Assembly (NCBI RefSeq): GCF_009192775.1
Contig: NZ_VTFX01000006.1
Location: forward strand, 186,001 to 250,000
Reading direction: 5' to 3'
Length of the DNA stretch: 64,000 nt
Source of the DNA: Arthrobacter yangruifuii
GTDB taxonomy: Bacteria > Actinomycetota > Actinomycetes > Actinomycetales > Micrococcaceae
Shown: positions 35,882 to 44,363 of the stretch, piece by piece
Layout: the number at the start of each line of letters is the position of its first letter
Position numbering within the stretch: the stretch's first letter is position 1
The notes under the pieces: model-generated
Told to the model about the DNA's origin: nothing
Databases searched by the model: none
What the model saw: only the letters and a program-made list of their open reading frames with translations
Translations under genes and position numbers: made by a program

Positions 35882-36541
35882 ATGAGTACTAGCGCAAGCG
35901 CAGCAGGGGACCACGCAGGGGATCAGGGACGAAAGGCGGCCGACCAGGGCCGGCATCAGGGGGACCTGGATCCGGCACCGGATAACCGGCGCGGAGACCC
36001 CGTGGAAGATGACACCAGCCGCCGGCGCGTAGTCGAGCGGGAGAAAGCCTCCTTTGGCGGAGTCAAAATCGGCTCCGCGTTTTTCGGCTGGCTGACAGCC
36101 ATCGGCACCACCGTGCTGCTGAGCGCCCTGGCAACCGCCTTCGGCGCGGCGGTGCTGCTGAATGACGACAGTCCGGATGCCACAGCCATTACGGTCACCG
36201 GGACGATCATCCTGCTGGTGATCCTGTTCGTGGCCTATTACTGCGGCGGATACGTGGCGGGACGGATGGCCCGGTTCAACGGGATGAAGCAGGGAATTGC
36301 GGTCTGGGTCTGGGCGGTGGTGATTGCCATTGTGGCCGCCATCCTCGCGGCGATTGCAGGCGACCAGTTCGACATCCTGGTACAAGTCAACGGACTCCCG
36401 ATGTTCGGTGACAACGCAACGGCATCGACGATTATTGCGGCCGTTGTGGCTGCAGCCGTTGCACTGGTCGGTGCCATCCTGGGCGGACTGGGCGGCATGC
36501 GCTTCCACCGCCGCGTGGACAAGGCCGGGCTCGGGAACTGA
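35882..36541 (+). CDS. Hypothetical membrane protein with four predicted membrane segments
   Basis: A 219-residue protein. The first 60 residues are polar and charged (Gly/Asp/Arg-rich), then four hydrophobic segments follow: SAFFGWLTAIGTTVLLSALA, ITVTGTIILLVILFVAYYCGG, GIAVWVWAVVIAIVAAILAAIAG and TIIAAVVAAAVALVGAILGGLGG. The organisation resembles TIGR04086/YrzE-type small membrane proteins of unknown function. AAAGGA precedes the ATG. The PRC-barrel stress-protein gene follows after 87 bases on the same strand, and the two probably share a transcript and a role in envelope or osmotic stress; this is inferred from context. Confidence 0.78.
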   Translation: MSTSASAAGDHAGDQGRKAADQGRHQGDLDPAPDNRRGDPVEDDTSRRRVVEREKASFGGVKIGSAFFGWLTAIGTTVLLSALATAFGAAVLLNDDSPDATAITVTGTIILLVILFVAYYCGGYVAGRMARFNGMKQGIAVWVWAVVIAIVAAILAAIAGDQFDILVQVNGLPMFGDNATASTIIAAVVAAAVALVGAILGGLGGMRFHRRVDKAGLGN

Positions 36542-36628
36542 GAAAGCGGAAGTACCTGGGGGTAAGTGGGGGACGAAATATCCAACGCAGCACCATGCGC
36601 CCGATCGGCGCAGAAACAGGAGCAAAAC

Positions 36629-37576
36629 GTGATCACCAGTGAGCAGATCGACAGCATTATGAACCACGGCACTGTGGAAGGAACCCACGGAGAGAAGATC
36701 GGCTCGGCAGGAGACATCTATCTTGATGACGAGACGGGTCAGCCGGCATGGGTAACCACCAAGACCGGGCTCTTCGGGTCCAAGGAGACGTTTGTTCCGC
36801 TGGCAGAAGCCACAGTGGACGGATCCGTTGTGCGGGTGCCGTACTCCAAGGAGATGGTGAAAGACGCCCCCCGGGTGGAGAAGGACGGGCATCTCAGCGA
36901 CGAAGAGCAGGATGAGCTGTACAGCTACTACTCCATTGGCACCTCGAGCAGATCGGGAACCTCCGCCGGCTCCGGAACCGGTGTTTCCGGATCCGGCACC
37001 TCCGGATCGGGCAGTGGAGTATCCGGCTCCGGCAGCGGCTCCGGCAGCTCGGGCGGTTCAGGCTCCGGCTCCGGCAGCGGAAGGTCGAGTGGCTCGGGAA
37101 CCTCCGGGCTGACGGACAGCAGCAGCTCCGGAACCTCCCGGTCTTCGAGCGGTCAGGTGGGCCATGACACGTCCGGCCCCACCACGGACGACGCCATGAC
37201 CCGGTCCGAAGAGCAGCTCCATGTGGGCAAGCAGAGCCGGGAGTCCGGCCGGGCACGTCTGCGCAAATACGTCACCACGGAGAACGTGACCAAGACGGTG
37301 CCGGTCAGCCATGAAGAAGCCCGGCTTACGCGGGAACCCATTACGGACGCCAACCGCGGCTCGGCAATGGACGGGCCGGCCATCAGCGAGGAAGAGCACG
37401 AAGTGACCCTCCACGCCGAGGAGACGGTGGTGGAAAAGGAAACCGTGCCCGTGGAGCGCGTCCGGCTGGACACGGAAACCGTAACCGAAGAGGCTACGGT
37501 GACCGAGGACGTCAGGAAGGAACATATCGACATGGAGGGCGACGACGGCAGTGGCGGCAAACACAGCAGCCGCTGA
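36629..37576 (+). CDS. PRC-barrel and DUF2382 (YsnF/AvaK) domain protein
   Basis: A 315-residue protein in three parts. Residues 1-85 form a PRC-barrel domain (HGTVEGTHGEKIGSAGDIYLD, AWVTTKTGLFGSKETFVPLA, VRVPYSKEMVKDAP). Residues 105-180 are an extreme Gly/Ser/Thr-rich linker. Residues 205-305 are DUF2382, with the repeated pattern LRKYVTTENVTKTVPVSHEE and VTLHAEETVVEKETVPVERV. This arrangement is frequent in actinobacterial and deinococcal stress proteins; the function is not established. The GTG at 36629, behind CAGGAG, is the best start. A strong terminator follows at 37604. Confidence 0.9.
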   Translation: MITSEQIDSIMNHGTVEGTHGEKIGSAGDIYLDDETGQPAWVTTKTGLFGSKETFVPLAEATVDGSVVRVPYSKEMVKDAPRVEKDGHLSDEEQDELYSYYSIGTSSRSGTSAGSGTGVSGSGTSGSGSGVSGSGSGSGSSGGSGSGSGSGRSSGSGTSGLTDSSSSGTSRSSSGQVGHDTSGPTTDDAMTRSEEQLHVGKQSRESGRARLRKYVTTENVTKTVPVSHEEARLTREPITDANRGSAMDGPAISEEEHEVTLHAEETVVEKETVPVERVRLDTETVTEEATVTEDVRKEHIDMEGDDGSGGKHSSR

Positions 37577-37603
37577 TATGTTCTGAACCGATCGCTCTCA
37601 AGA

Positions 37604-37647
37604 GCACAGGCCGCCGGGATTTTCCGGCGGCCTGTGCTGCTTTGTTT
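37604..37647 (+). terminator. Terminator after the PRC-barrel/DUF2382 gene
   Basis: Perfect 14-base stem GCACAGGCCGCCGG with its complement around loop GATTTT, followed by TGCTTTGTTT. Confidence 0.82.
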
Positions 37648-37694
37648 CGCACCGTGCCGTCGACAGCCGACCCAGGGTCCGGGGTCGGGAACGG

Positions 37695-38651
37695 CTACAC
37701 AGAGCCGTCGGGATGGGCAGCAAACCACCGGAGCAGTAGTGCGGCAAAGTCCTCGCTGCGGCGCTCCGGCCACCAGTGACCTGCGTGTACCCGGGTAACC
37801 GTCACCCCGGGAAAGTGTTCCTGCAGCCCGGAAACCAGCTTCGGTGAAAGGAACGGATCCTTTAGCGGAACGATCACCTGCACCGGACCGGCCCAGCCGC
37901 CGTCCGGCAGGGACCCGACGGGCCGGAGCATGTTGGCCCGGTAGAGCTGCAGCCCCCGCACACCGTTGTCTCCGATTTTCCGGCCGGCGCGCTTCTCATA
38001 CCCGGCGGTCAGGAGGTACTTCCATGCAGCCTCGGGCAGTACCGGTAGCTGGAAGGCCGCCACGTACCAGCTGCGCGCCGCCTGCATCAGTGCCTGCGGC
38101 CAGAGCCGGGGGGAGCGAAGCCGCGTCCTGAACCACCGGCGGAAGTGTCCGAGGTCGGGCCCCGAAATGCTGCTGTAGCTGAGGATCCTGCCGGAGGCGC
38201 GGGGATCCTGGATCGCGGCCCAGCCCTGGATGGATCCCCAGTCGTGGCCCACCAGGTGCACGGATCCGGTGCCGGTGGCGTCGAGAACGGCATACAGATC
38301 CTCCACCAGGAGTTCCAGGCGGTAGGCGCTGAGCGGATGCCCGTCCGCAGTATCACCGGATAGCCGGGAGGCCCCGGCGTTCCGGGTGTCATACGTGATT
38401 ACGTGCCGGTCCGCGGCGAGGCGTTCCACCGCGCCGTCGAACACCCGGTGGTCATCGGGGTAGCCATGGACCAGCAGGATGCCGGGCAGCTCGGCATCAA
38501 GGACCCCGTATTCGTACACCGCCAATTCTGCACCGTGGCTCCGGACCGTGCTGCGCCGGACCATGCCGCGCCGGCCGTCCGGACCGGGAGCCTGGCTGCC
38601 CGCTGCACCCTGTTTCAGCGGATGCTCCGGGGTCTGCGGATCATGGTCCAT
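37695..38651 (-). CDS. Alpha/beta hydrolase, epoxide hydrolase/haloalkane dehalogenase type
   Basis: A 318-residue alpha/beta hydrolase. LLVHGYPDDHRVFDG (about residues 59-73) is the oxyanion-hole region. The nucleophile elbow is GHDWGS, with Asp rather than Ser, the hallmark of epoxide hydrolases and dehalogenases. The acid is probably Asp in LKDPFLS (about residue 264) and the catalytic His is in HAGHWWPERR (about 290). In epoxide hydrolases the cap-domain tyrosines complete the site; candidates lie in the SWYVAAFQLP segment. The substrate is unknown. GGAG lies eight bases before the ATG. It is downstream of the PRC-barrel unit, convergent with it. Confidence 0.88.
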   Translation of the reverse strand: MDHDPQTPEHPLKQGAAGSQAPGPDGRRGMVRRSTVRSHGAELAVYEYGVLDAELPGILLVHGYPDDHRVFDGAVERLAADRHVITYDTRNAGASRLSGDTADGHPLSAYRLELLVEDLYAVLDATGTGSVHLVGHDWGSIQGWAAIQDPRASGRILSYSSISGPDLGHFRRWFRTRLRSPRLWPQALMQAARSWYVAAFQLPVLPEAAWKYLLTAGYEKRAGRKIGDNGVRGLQLYRANMLRPVGSLPDGGWAGPVQVIVPLKDPFLSPKLVSGLQEHFPGVTVTRVHAGHWWPERRSEDFAALLLRWFAAHPDGSV

Positions 38652-38751
38652 GCGGAAGGCTCCTGTTCCACTGCCGGCCCGCGCTGTTGACTGCGCGGAC
38701 CACCACCATAACCGGACCGGGTGGCCGGCCGGGCAAAGCTGCGCGGGAACA

Positions 38752-38783
38752 GAAAACGCCGCCCCGGAAAATCCGGAGCGGCG
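38752..38783 (-). terminator. Terminator after the secreted nuclease gene
   Basis: Read leftward, an 11-base stem CGCCGCTCCGG with one mismatch to its partner and a short ATTTT loop is followed by TTTTCT. It lies 30 bases past the stop codon. Confidence 0.75.
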
Positions 38784-38813
38784 CTTTCTGTTCCTGCTGT
38801 TATCCGTGGACCG

Positions 38814-41800
38814 TTACTTCCGGCCCGCCAGGCACAGCACGTACTGCGTCAGTTCGTAGGCGTACCGGACCCAGCCGCGCACATCCCACCACTGCTTGGG
38901 CGGCACCGGCGCCTTGCAGACCGGCGCCGGCGTTGCGGCTGCCTTTTCGACGGTGACCGGGAGGGTCACCGTTGTGCCGGATTCGGCGGCCTTGAGCACG
39001 AGGGCTCCGGCCCCGGACGCCGACGCCGGAACGGTCACCGTCACGGTGGCGGAACCGGCGCTGACCGGTGCCGTTCCCAGGGACGTGGCAGTGCCGGCGG
39101 CATTCACGTAGCTGACGGCCAGCGAGGTGTTGGCCGGGCTGCCCAGCGAGGTCAGATTCAGCTGGGCGACGGTGAAGGTCGCCGCCGTTCCGGCCTTGAT
39201 GGCCTTAGGCGCGCCCTTGACGGCTACACCCTGGCGGGCGAAATCGGGGGAGAGCGGACTGTTGGCTGACAGGTAGCTGATCCAGGCGTCACGGTCCACC
39301 AGCCCGCTGTCCCGGGTGTCCTTGCCCTCGTTGAAGACGGTGAAGTTGTCTCCGCCCTGGGCGAGGAAGCTGAACGTACCCACCCGGTAATCGCGGGCCG
39401 GGTCCACGGCGGCACCGTTGACGGTGATGCTCTGGATCCGTGAGCCCCGGGGCTGGTCGGCATCAAAGGTGTAGGTGATGTTGTCGGAAAGGCCGAGGGC
39501 CAGGAAGGCACGTGAGCTGCCTTCCGGCTGCCACTGCTGTTCCAGCATCGTCTTCAGCTGGGCACCGGTCAGGGTGGTGGTCCAGAGGTTGTTGACGAAG
39601 GGCAGGACTGCGTTGGCCTCCGCGTAGGTGATCACACCGTCCTCGCCGTAGTACAGCTCGGCACGCAGGCCGCCCGGATTGGTGACACCGATTTCGGCGC
39701 CGCCGCGCTCGGGAGCGGAAAGGGTGGACAACAGTGAGCCGGCCACCAGGGCACCGAGAGTGGATTCGGAGCTGCGGTCATCGCGGGCGGTACCCACGAA
39801 GGCCGAGGTGATGTCAGCGGTGACGGAACCGATGGGCTGGTTGCCCACCTCGGCCGAGTACGCCACGGCGGCATCCACAATCCGCTGCACTTCGGCAACC
39901 GCCGGGTACGCAGCTACGAGTGCCGGAGCGGGCGTCGTGGTGCGGGCCACGTTGGCTGCGGTGTAGGACAGTACCTCGTCGGTTTCCTTGTTGTACTCGA
40001 GGCGGATCTGGCCGACGAATTCGCCGTAGGAACCGGTCTGCACCACCGGGCGGGTCTTGCCGTCGGTGCCGGGAACGGCTGCATCCCAGGCGTACTGCTT
40101 GTGGGTGTGGCCGGTGTAGATGGCATCCACCAGTTCGGTGGTGTCATTCACGATTTCCGCGAAGGCACCGCCGTCAGCGAGCTCCTGATCCAGGTTGGCG
40201 CCGTCGGGAGTGCCGCTGCCGGCACCCTCGTGGTATTCGGCAACGATGACGTCGGCGAGATCCTGCTCCACCAGCTGCTCGGCTACCCGGTTGACCGCTT
40301 CCACGGGATCACCGAAGTCCAGGTTGGCGATGCCGCCCGGGCTGACCAGGCTGGCCGTCTCCTGCGTGATGGCGCCGATGACGGCAACCTTCACGCCGTT
40401 GACGTCGAGGATCTCGTATTCCTGCAGCGCAGGAGTGGTGGTGCCCTTGGTGTAGACGTTTGCGCCCAGGTAAGGGAACTCCGCTGCCGGCGCCACGCGG
40501 TCGGTGAGGTCGGCGAAGCCGCCGTCGAACTCGTGGTTGCCGACCGCCGAGGCCCGCAGCCCAAGGGCATTCAGGACATCAATGGTGGGCTGGTCCTGCT
40601 GCACCGAGGAGGCGAACAGGGACGCTCCGATGTTGTCGCCGGCCGAGAGGAACAGCGAGCTGCCCTCCGGTGCGCCGGCCTTCAGTTCCTCAACGGTTCC
40701 GGCGAACGGCACCGTGTTGGCGTCGATCCGTCCGTGGAAGTCATTGATGTTCAGCAGGTTCACCGTGGCGGTGTCCGTACCCTCGGCGGTCAGGTCCATG
40801 CCGACGAGGATCGGGTCATGGTCCGAGGCCCGGTAGGGATTGGGGGCGTAGAAATCGGTTGCGTTGTAGTTGTAGCGGCTGTATTCGAAGGCCGCGGACT
40901 CTACGGAGTTGATGTTCCAGATGTCCGTGCCGGTGACGGCCTCATTGGCTGCCGGGGATGCCAGGATGTGGTCCAGGCTGCCGACGGTGCCGCTGTAGGC
41001 GTAGGAGTGCTTGCCGGTGGCGGCGCCCAGGTCAACGTAGCCGGCATCGACCAGCACCTTGATGGGGTCCTCTGCGTGGTAGGCATTGAAATCGCCGAGC
41101 AGGAACACCTTGTCCGTTCCGGCCTTCTCCGACACGGTTTTGGTGAAGTCCACCAGTGCCTGCGCCTGGCGGACGCGGTCAGCGTTCCAGCCGCCCTGGC
41201 CGGTGTCGGCATTCTCGCCGGAGGCCGGCGCTGATCCCTTGGACTTGAAGTGGTTGGTGACGGCGAGGATTTCCGTGCCGTCTTCACCGCCGGCGGGGCG
41301 GAACGCCTGGGCCAGCGGTTCGCGGGCGTTGGAGAAGACCGCTTCGTTGTTCAGGATGGTGGATTCGCCGACCGTCTCAGCCGTTGCAGTGCGGTAGATG
41401 AAGGCGGAGCGAATCACGTCTTCGTCAGCGGGCAGGGCTGCGGGGGAGCGGACGTAGTCCCAGGTTCCCGGTGCCTGCGCATTGAGGGCTGCTACCAGGC
41501 GGGACAGGGCGTCGTCGCGGTTCTTGCCGAACTTGGCCGAGTTCTCGACCTCCATCAGCGAAACGACGTCGGCACCCAGGGCGTTGATCGCGGCGACGAT
41601 CTTGGCCTGCTGGCGTTCCAGGTTCGCGGCGTTGGCGGCGCCGCGGGCGTCGCAGCCGCCGTTCACGGTGACGGGTTCGCCGCTGCGGTTCTTGTAGAAC
41701 GAGCAACCGGACAGGGTGTCACCGGTGGTGGTGAAGTAGTTGAGGACGTTGAAGGACGCCAGCTTCAGGTTGCCGCCCACGCTCTCGGGTGCGGTGGTGC

Positions 41801-43310
41801 GGGTGTTGGTGAACGACGCCGGCGTGACGGTGGCCGCGTTGGCCTGCGTCAGTTCGGTCAGCGGCTGGAATTTCCAGGCGCTGTTGCGGAAGTCCAGGAT
41901 GACGCCGGTGCTGAAGGTGGCGGCCGAGCCCACCCGGACCGGATTCTCCGGCGTCAGGTACGGCAGGGGTGTGCCCTGGTTCGCTGCGCTGAGGAAATTG
42001 GTGCTGGCGCCGTCGTCGAGCTTCACGGCGCGCGCAGCGTTGTCGGCGACGACGGCGGCGTGCTCCGGGGAACCGACGGGGGCTACCGCGGTGGGCTGGA
42101 CAAGGGGAGCGGTACCGGCGGCGAGGCCGATTTCCGCGTACTGGTTCAGGGAGAAGTTGTCGGTGACGGTGAAGTCCCCCTGGGGTGCCAGCAGCATGCC
42201 CTCGAAGGTTTCACGCTGTTCCTCCGTTGCCGGCCAGGTGGTGGCGGCGGGCTTGACCTCGGGTGCTGCTTCGCTGAGTTTGGTCATGGCGCCGCCGGCG
42301 ACGGTGAGCTGCGTGAGGTTGTAGTACTCGCCGACGGTGCCGGTGACCTCGACGTAATCGCCGGCGGCCACGGAACCCGCGGTTTCCGCCGAGAAGATGA
42401 AGATGCCGTCCGATGCGGTGTGCGTGGCGGGAGTGATGTCACCGCCGGTGCCCGGGGTCTGGATGTAGTAGCCGTTGAAACCGCCGGTGGGATAGACACC
42501 GGTGACCTTGCCGCGCGTGGTGACGGTCTGGCCGATCATCGGGCTGGCTGCGCCGGTGCCCTGGATCTCGGCGATCGGAACCACGTTCCCCGGCAGCGGC
42601 ACAGGCGCCGGCGTCGTGGGGGTGGGGGTAGGCGTGGGGACGGGCTCGGTGGGAGCCGTGCCGGCCGAGGAGGTGGGGGTGACCGAGGCGCTGAGGCTGA
42701 AGTCGGCGGCATTGTTGTTCGAATCGCGGAATCCGGTGCGGTTCAGCGACTTCGGATCAGAGTTGCCGGCGGGAGCTGCTGCGCCCGCGGTCTCGAAGGT
42801 GTTGGAGGTGCCGTAGCCGAGCAGGTCAACCACTCCCGGAGCGCCAACAACGGAGCCGGTCGGCAGGGGGTCAACGCGGGTGCCCTGGTTGGAGAGGATC
42901 AGGGTGCCGCCGCCGCCGGCAAAGCTGGCGCCGATGGTGGCGTCAGCGTTCGGCAGGGCGGCACCGGCGGTGCCGTTGCTGGCACCGGAGACCAGGTAGT
43001 AACCGCCCGGAGCAATGCTGCCGGAGAGGGAACCGATTCCGGTGGGAGCGGCGGTGGCGTTTGCGGCCCGGTACTGGAGGGACCAGCCGTCCAGGCTTAC
43101 CGTTTCGCTCGTGGGGTTGTAGAGCTCAACGAATTTGGTGGTGAACGGGGCATTGGCGCTGCCGCCGGACAAATATGCCTCGTTGATGATGATGCCGGGA
43201 ACGGCAGCGGCGCCGTCCTGGGCGTAGGCCGGGAACGCGGTCAGCGGCGCGGCAAGCAGGCCGACTGACAGGGCGGTTCCGAGCGCAGCCTTCCGGATTG
43301 AAGGTCTCAT
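38814..43310 (-). CDS. Secreted ExeM/NucH-type nuclease fused to a 5'-nucleotidase
   Basis: A 1498-residue exported multidomain protein that could degrade extracellular DNA and strip phosphate from the nucleotides. Residues 1-30 are a signal peptide ending AYA. A lamin-tail-like domain covers about 36-150, a Thr/Pro linker 222-240, and an OB-fold region 245-345. The endonuclease/exonuclease/phosphatase domain spans about 513-840 (KLASFNVLNYF, DVVSLMEVEN, LLGDFNAY, SDHDPILVG). A calcineurin-type 5'-nucleotidase starts at about 849 (LLNINDFHGRID, SAGDNIGAS, VGNHEFDGG), and its C-terminal substrate domain follows to about 1340. An Ig-like region closes the protein. There is no sortase motif or membrane anchor, so it is probably secreted; the tail has cysteines near PVCKAPV and YVLCLAG. 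AAGGAG precedes the ATG. Confidence 0.92.
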   Translation of the reverse strand: MRPSIRKAALGTALSVGLLAAPLTAFPAYAQDGAAAVPGIIINEAYLSGGSANAPFTTKFVELYNPTSETVSLDGWSLQYRAANATAAPTGIGSLSGSIAPGGYYLVSGASNGTAGAALPNADATIGASFAGGGGTLILSNQGTRVDPLPTGSVVGAPGVVDLLGYGTSNTFETAGAAAPAGNSDPKSLNRTGFRDSNNNAADFSLSASVTPTSSAGTAPTEPVPTPTPTPTTPAPVPLPGNVVPIAEIQGTGAASPMIGQTVTTRGKVTGVYPTGGFNGYYIQTPGTGGDITPATHTASDGIFIFSAETAGSVAAGDYVEVTGTVGEYYNLTQLTVAGGAMTKLSEAAPEVKPAATTWPATEEQRETFEGMLLAPQGDFTVTDNFSLNQYAEIGLAAGTAPLVQPTAVAPVGSPEHAAVVADNAARAVKLDDGASTNFLSAANQGTPLPYLTPENPVRVGSAATFSTGVILDFRNSAWKFQPLTELTQANAATVTPASFTNTRTTAPESVGGNLKLASFNVLNYFTTTGDTLSGCSFYKNRSGEPVTVNGGCDARGAANAANLERQQAKIVAAINALGADVVSLMEVENSAKFGKNRDDALSRLVAALNAQAPGTWDYVRSPAALPADEDVIRSAFIYRTATAETVGESTILNNEAVFSNAREPLAQAFRPAGGEDGTEILAVTNHFKSKGSAPASGENADTGQGGWNADRVRQAQALVDFTKTVSEKAGTDKVFLLGDFNAYHAEDPIKVLVDAGYVDLGAATGKHSYAYSGTVGSLDHILASPAANEAVTGTDIWNINSVESAAFEYSRYNYNATDFYAPNPYRASDHDPILVGMDLTAEGTDTATVNLLNINDFHGRIDANTVPFAGTVEELKAGAPEGSSLFLSAGDNIGASLFASSVQQDQPTIDVLNALGLRASAVGNHEFDGGFADLTDRVAPAAEFPYLGANVYTKGTTTPALQEYEILDVNGVKVAVIGAITQETASLVSPGGIANLDFGDPVEAVNRVAEQLVEQDLADVIVAEYHEGAGSGTPDGANLDQELADGGAFAEIVNDTTELVDAIYTGHTHKQYAWDAAVPGTDGKTRPVVQTGSYGEFVGQIRLEYNKETDEVLSYTAANVARTTTPAPALVAAYPAVAEVQRIVDAAVAYSAEVGNQPIGSVTADITSAFVGTARDDRSSESTLGALVAGSLLSTLSAPERGGAEIGVTNPGGLRAELYYGEDGVITYAEANAVLPFVNNLWTTTLTGAQLKTMLEQQWQPEGSSRAFLALGLSDNITYTFDADQPRGSRIQSITVNGAAVDPARDYRVGTFSFLAQGGDNFTVFNEGKDTRDSGLVDRDAWISYLSANSPLSPDFARQGVAVKGAPKAIKAGTAATFTVAQLNLTSLGSPANTSLAVSYVNAAGTATSLGTAPVSAGSATVTVTVPASASGAGALVLKAAESGTTVTLPVTVEKAAATPAPVCKAPVPPKQWWDVRGWVRYAYELTQYVLCLAGRK

Positions 43311-43674
43311 GCCTCATACTCCTTGGTCGGCCGCTGGGGCCGACGGGTAATGGCCGCGCATAATGGCGGCAGGGGATGCAGCGAGTGGTGACAATGGTGA
43401 TGCTAGGTGGGGCAGGTTACGAGCAGGTGTCCGTCCGGTGTCGTCCGTCAATGCACGAGCCGGGAAGGTTCCGCCGCGTCCCCCGAGGAGGCGGAAAAGT
43501 GATCGCCAGCACAGTCTACGGGCTGGCACTCCCACTTCCGGCCACGGTTACTACTCGGTAACGAAAGGGCGGCGCCCGACGCCGTTTGGCGCGCACCGGG
43601 GCGCGTGAACCTGATCGAACCAGCGCGTGCTGCAGGTAGTGGACGAGCTGCGGGCGGACAACGTCCGGCCGGGC
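43311..43674. other. 364-bp intergenic region between the nuclease gene and the marR-type gene
   Basis: It contains the nuclease ribosome site (AAGGAG at about 43319-43324, minus strand) and must hold its promoter. No RNA gene, clean palindrome or supported coding sequence is seen. Confidence 0.4.
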
Positions 43675-44148
43675 CTAGACGGCGCCCTCTGCCCGGTTGA
43701 CCTCGGTATGAACGGCGCGCATGCCCTGCTCGAGCGCCCGCAGGTCGTCCATTGACAACCGCGAGAGAATCTCCAGATTCAGCTCCGGGCGTCCGGCCAC
43801 GAGCCGGCGCACCACTGTCCGGCCCAGCGGCGTCGCCTTCACCCGCCGTACGCGCGCATCCCGGGTGTCCTCCGAGCGGACGGCGACGCCCTGGGCAACG
43901 AGCCGGTCGATCAGGCCGGACATGGAGGCCATCGAGACGCCGAAGGACTCCGAGAGGCCCCGGCCTGTGGCGCCCTCCTCCGTGGCCACCAGAACGGTCA
44001 GGACCTTTAACTGGCGCACCGTCAGGTCCGTGGCCAGCAGTGGATCGAGGAAAGCGGGCAGGGCCGTTGACTGCAGTGAGTCGGTGAGTTGTTCGAGACT
44101 GTGCAGCACCCGTTCGCGCTCGTGCTGCACATTACTTCCGTCGGTCAT
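43675..44148 (-). CDS. MarR-family transcriptional regulator
   Basis: A 157-residue MarR-type winged-helix regulator. Seen are the dimerisation helix at the start, LTVRQLKVLTVLVATEEGATGRGLSESFGVSMASMSGLIDRLVAQG (winged helix, about residues 42-87), and the wing VRSEDTRDARVRRVKATPLG with the family's D-x-R-D-x-R pattern (about 90-109). It is divergent from the Baeyer-Villiger monooxygenase gene. A perfect palindrome lies between the two, so it probably represses that gene until a ligand binds. A TACGGT box six bases before the ATG suggests a leaderless transcript. Confidence 0.92.
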   Translation of the reverse strand: MTDGSNVQHERERVLHSLEQLTDSLQSTALPAFLDPLLATDLTVRQLKVLTVLVATEEGATGRGLSESFGVSMASMSGLIDRLVAQGVAVRSEDTRDARVRRVKATPLGRTVVRRLVAGRPELNLEILSRLSMDDLRALEQGMRAVHTEVNRAEGAV

Positions 44149-44213
44149 GAGTTCACCGTAGTGGCCCCGGACGTGCCGGCAAACACGGTGTCAGCAAACA
44201 CCCCGCGAAATTA

Positions 44214-44230
44214 GTTAGTGTGGGACTAAC
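44214..44230. promoter_or_regulatory. Probable MarR operator
   Basis: GTTAGT-GTGGG-ACTAAC is a perfect six-base inverted repeat with five-base spacer, located between the divergent marR-type and monooxygenase genes, 66 bases upstream of the first and 134 upstream of the second. Confidence 0.65.
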
Positions 44231-44363
44231 CGTTTTTGGCGGTCTGAGATATACCGGCGTCCCCGGCGGCCGGCGTTCGGAGCGAGACGGACTCCGCGCA
44301 CCGGCGTCGTTGTCCTTCCCCCGGATCCTGCCCCGGGCATGCGCAAGCTAAGTAAGGACACAC

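Noticed and set aside
41250-43268. A 672-codon open frame on the plus strand opposite the secreted nuclease gene
   Set aside because: Composition is Gly/Val/Arg-rich with no recognisable domain; the opposite strand has a signal peptide and several intact catalytic motifs.
43590-43680. Possible coding remnant reading LQVVDELRADNVRPG beside the marR-type gene
   Set aside because: Too short to assign, without start or ribosome site, and other frames read equally well.
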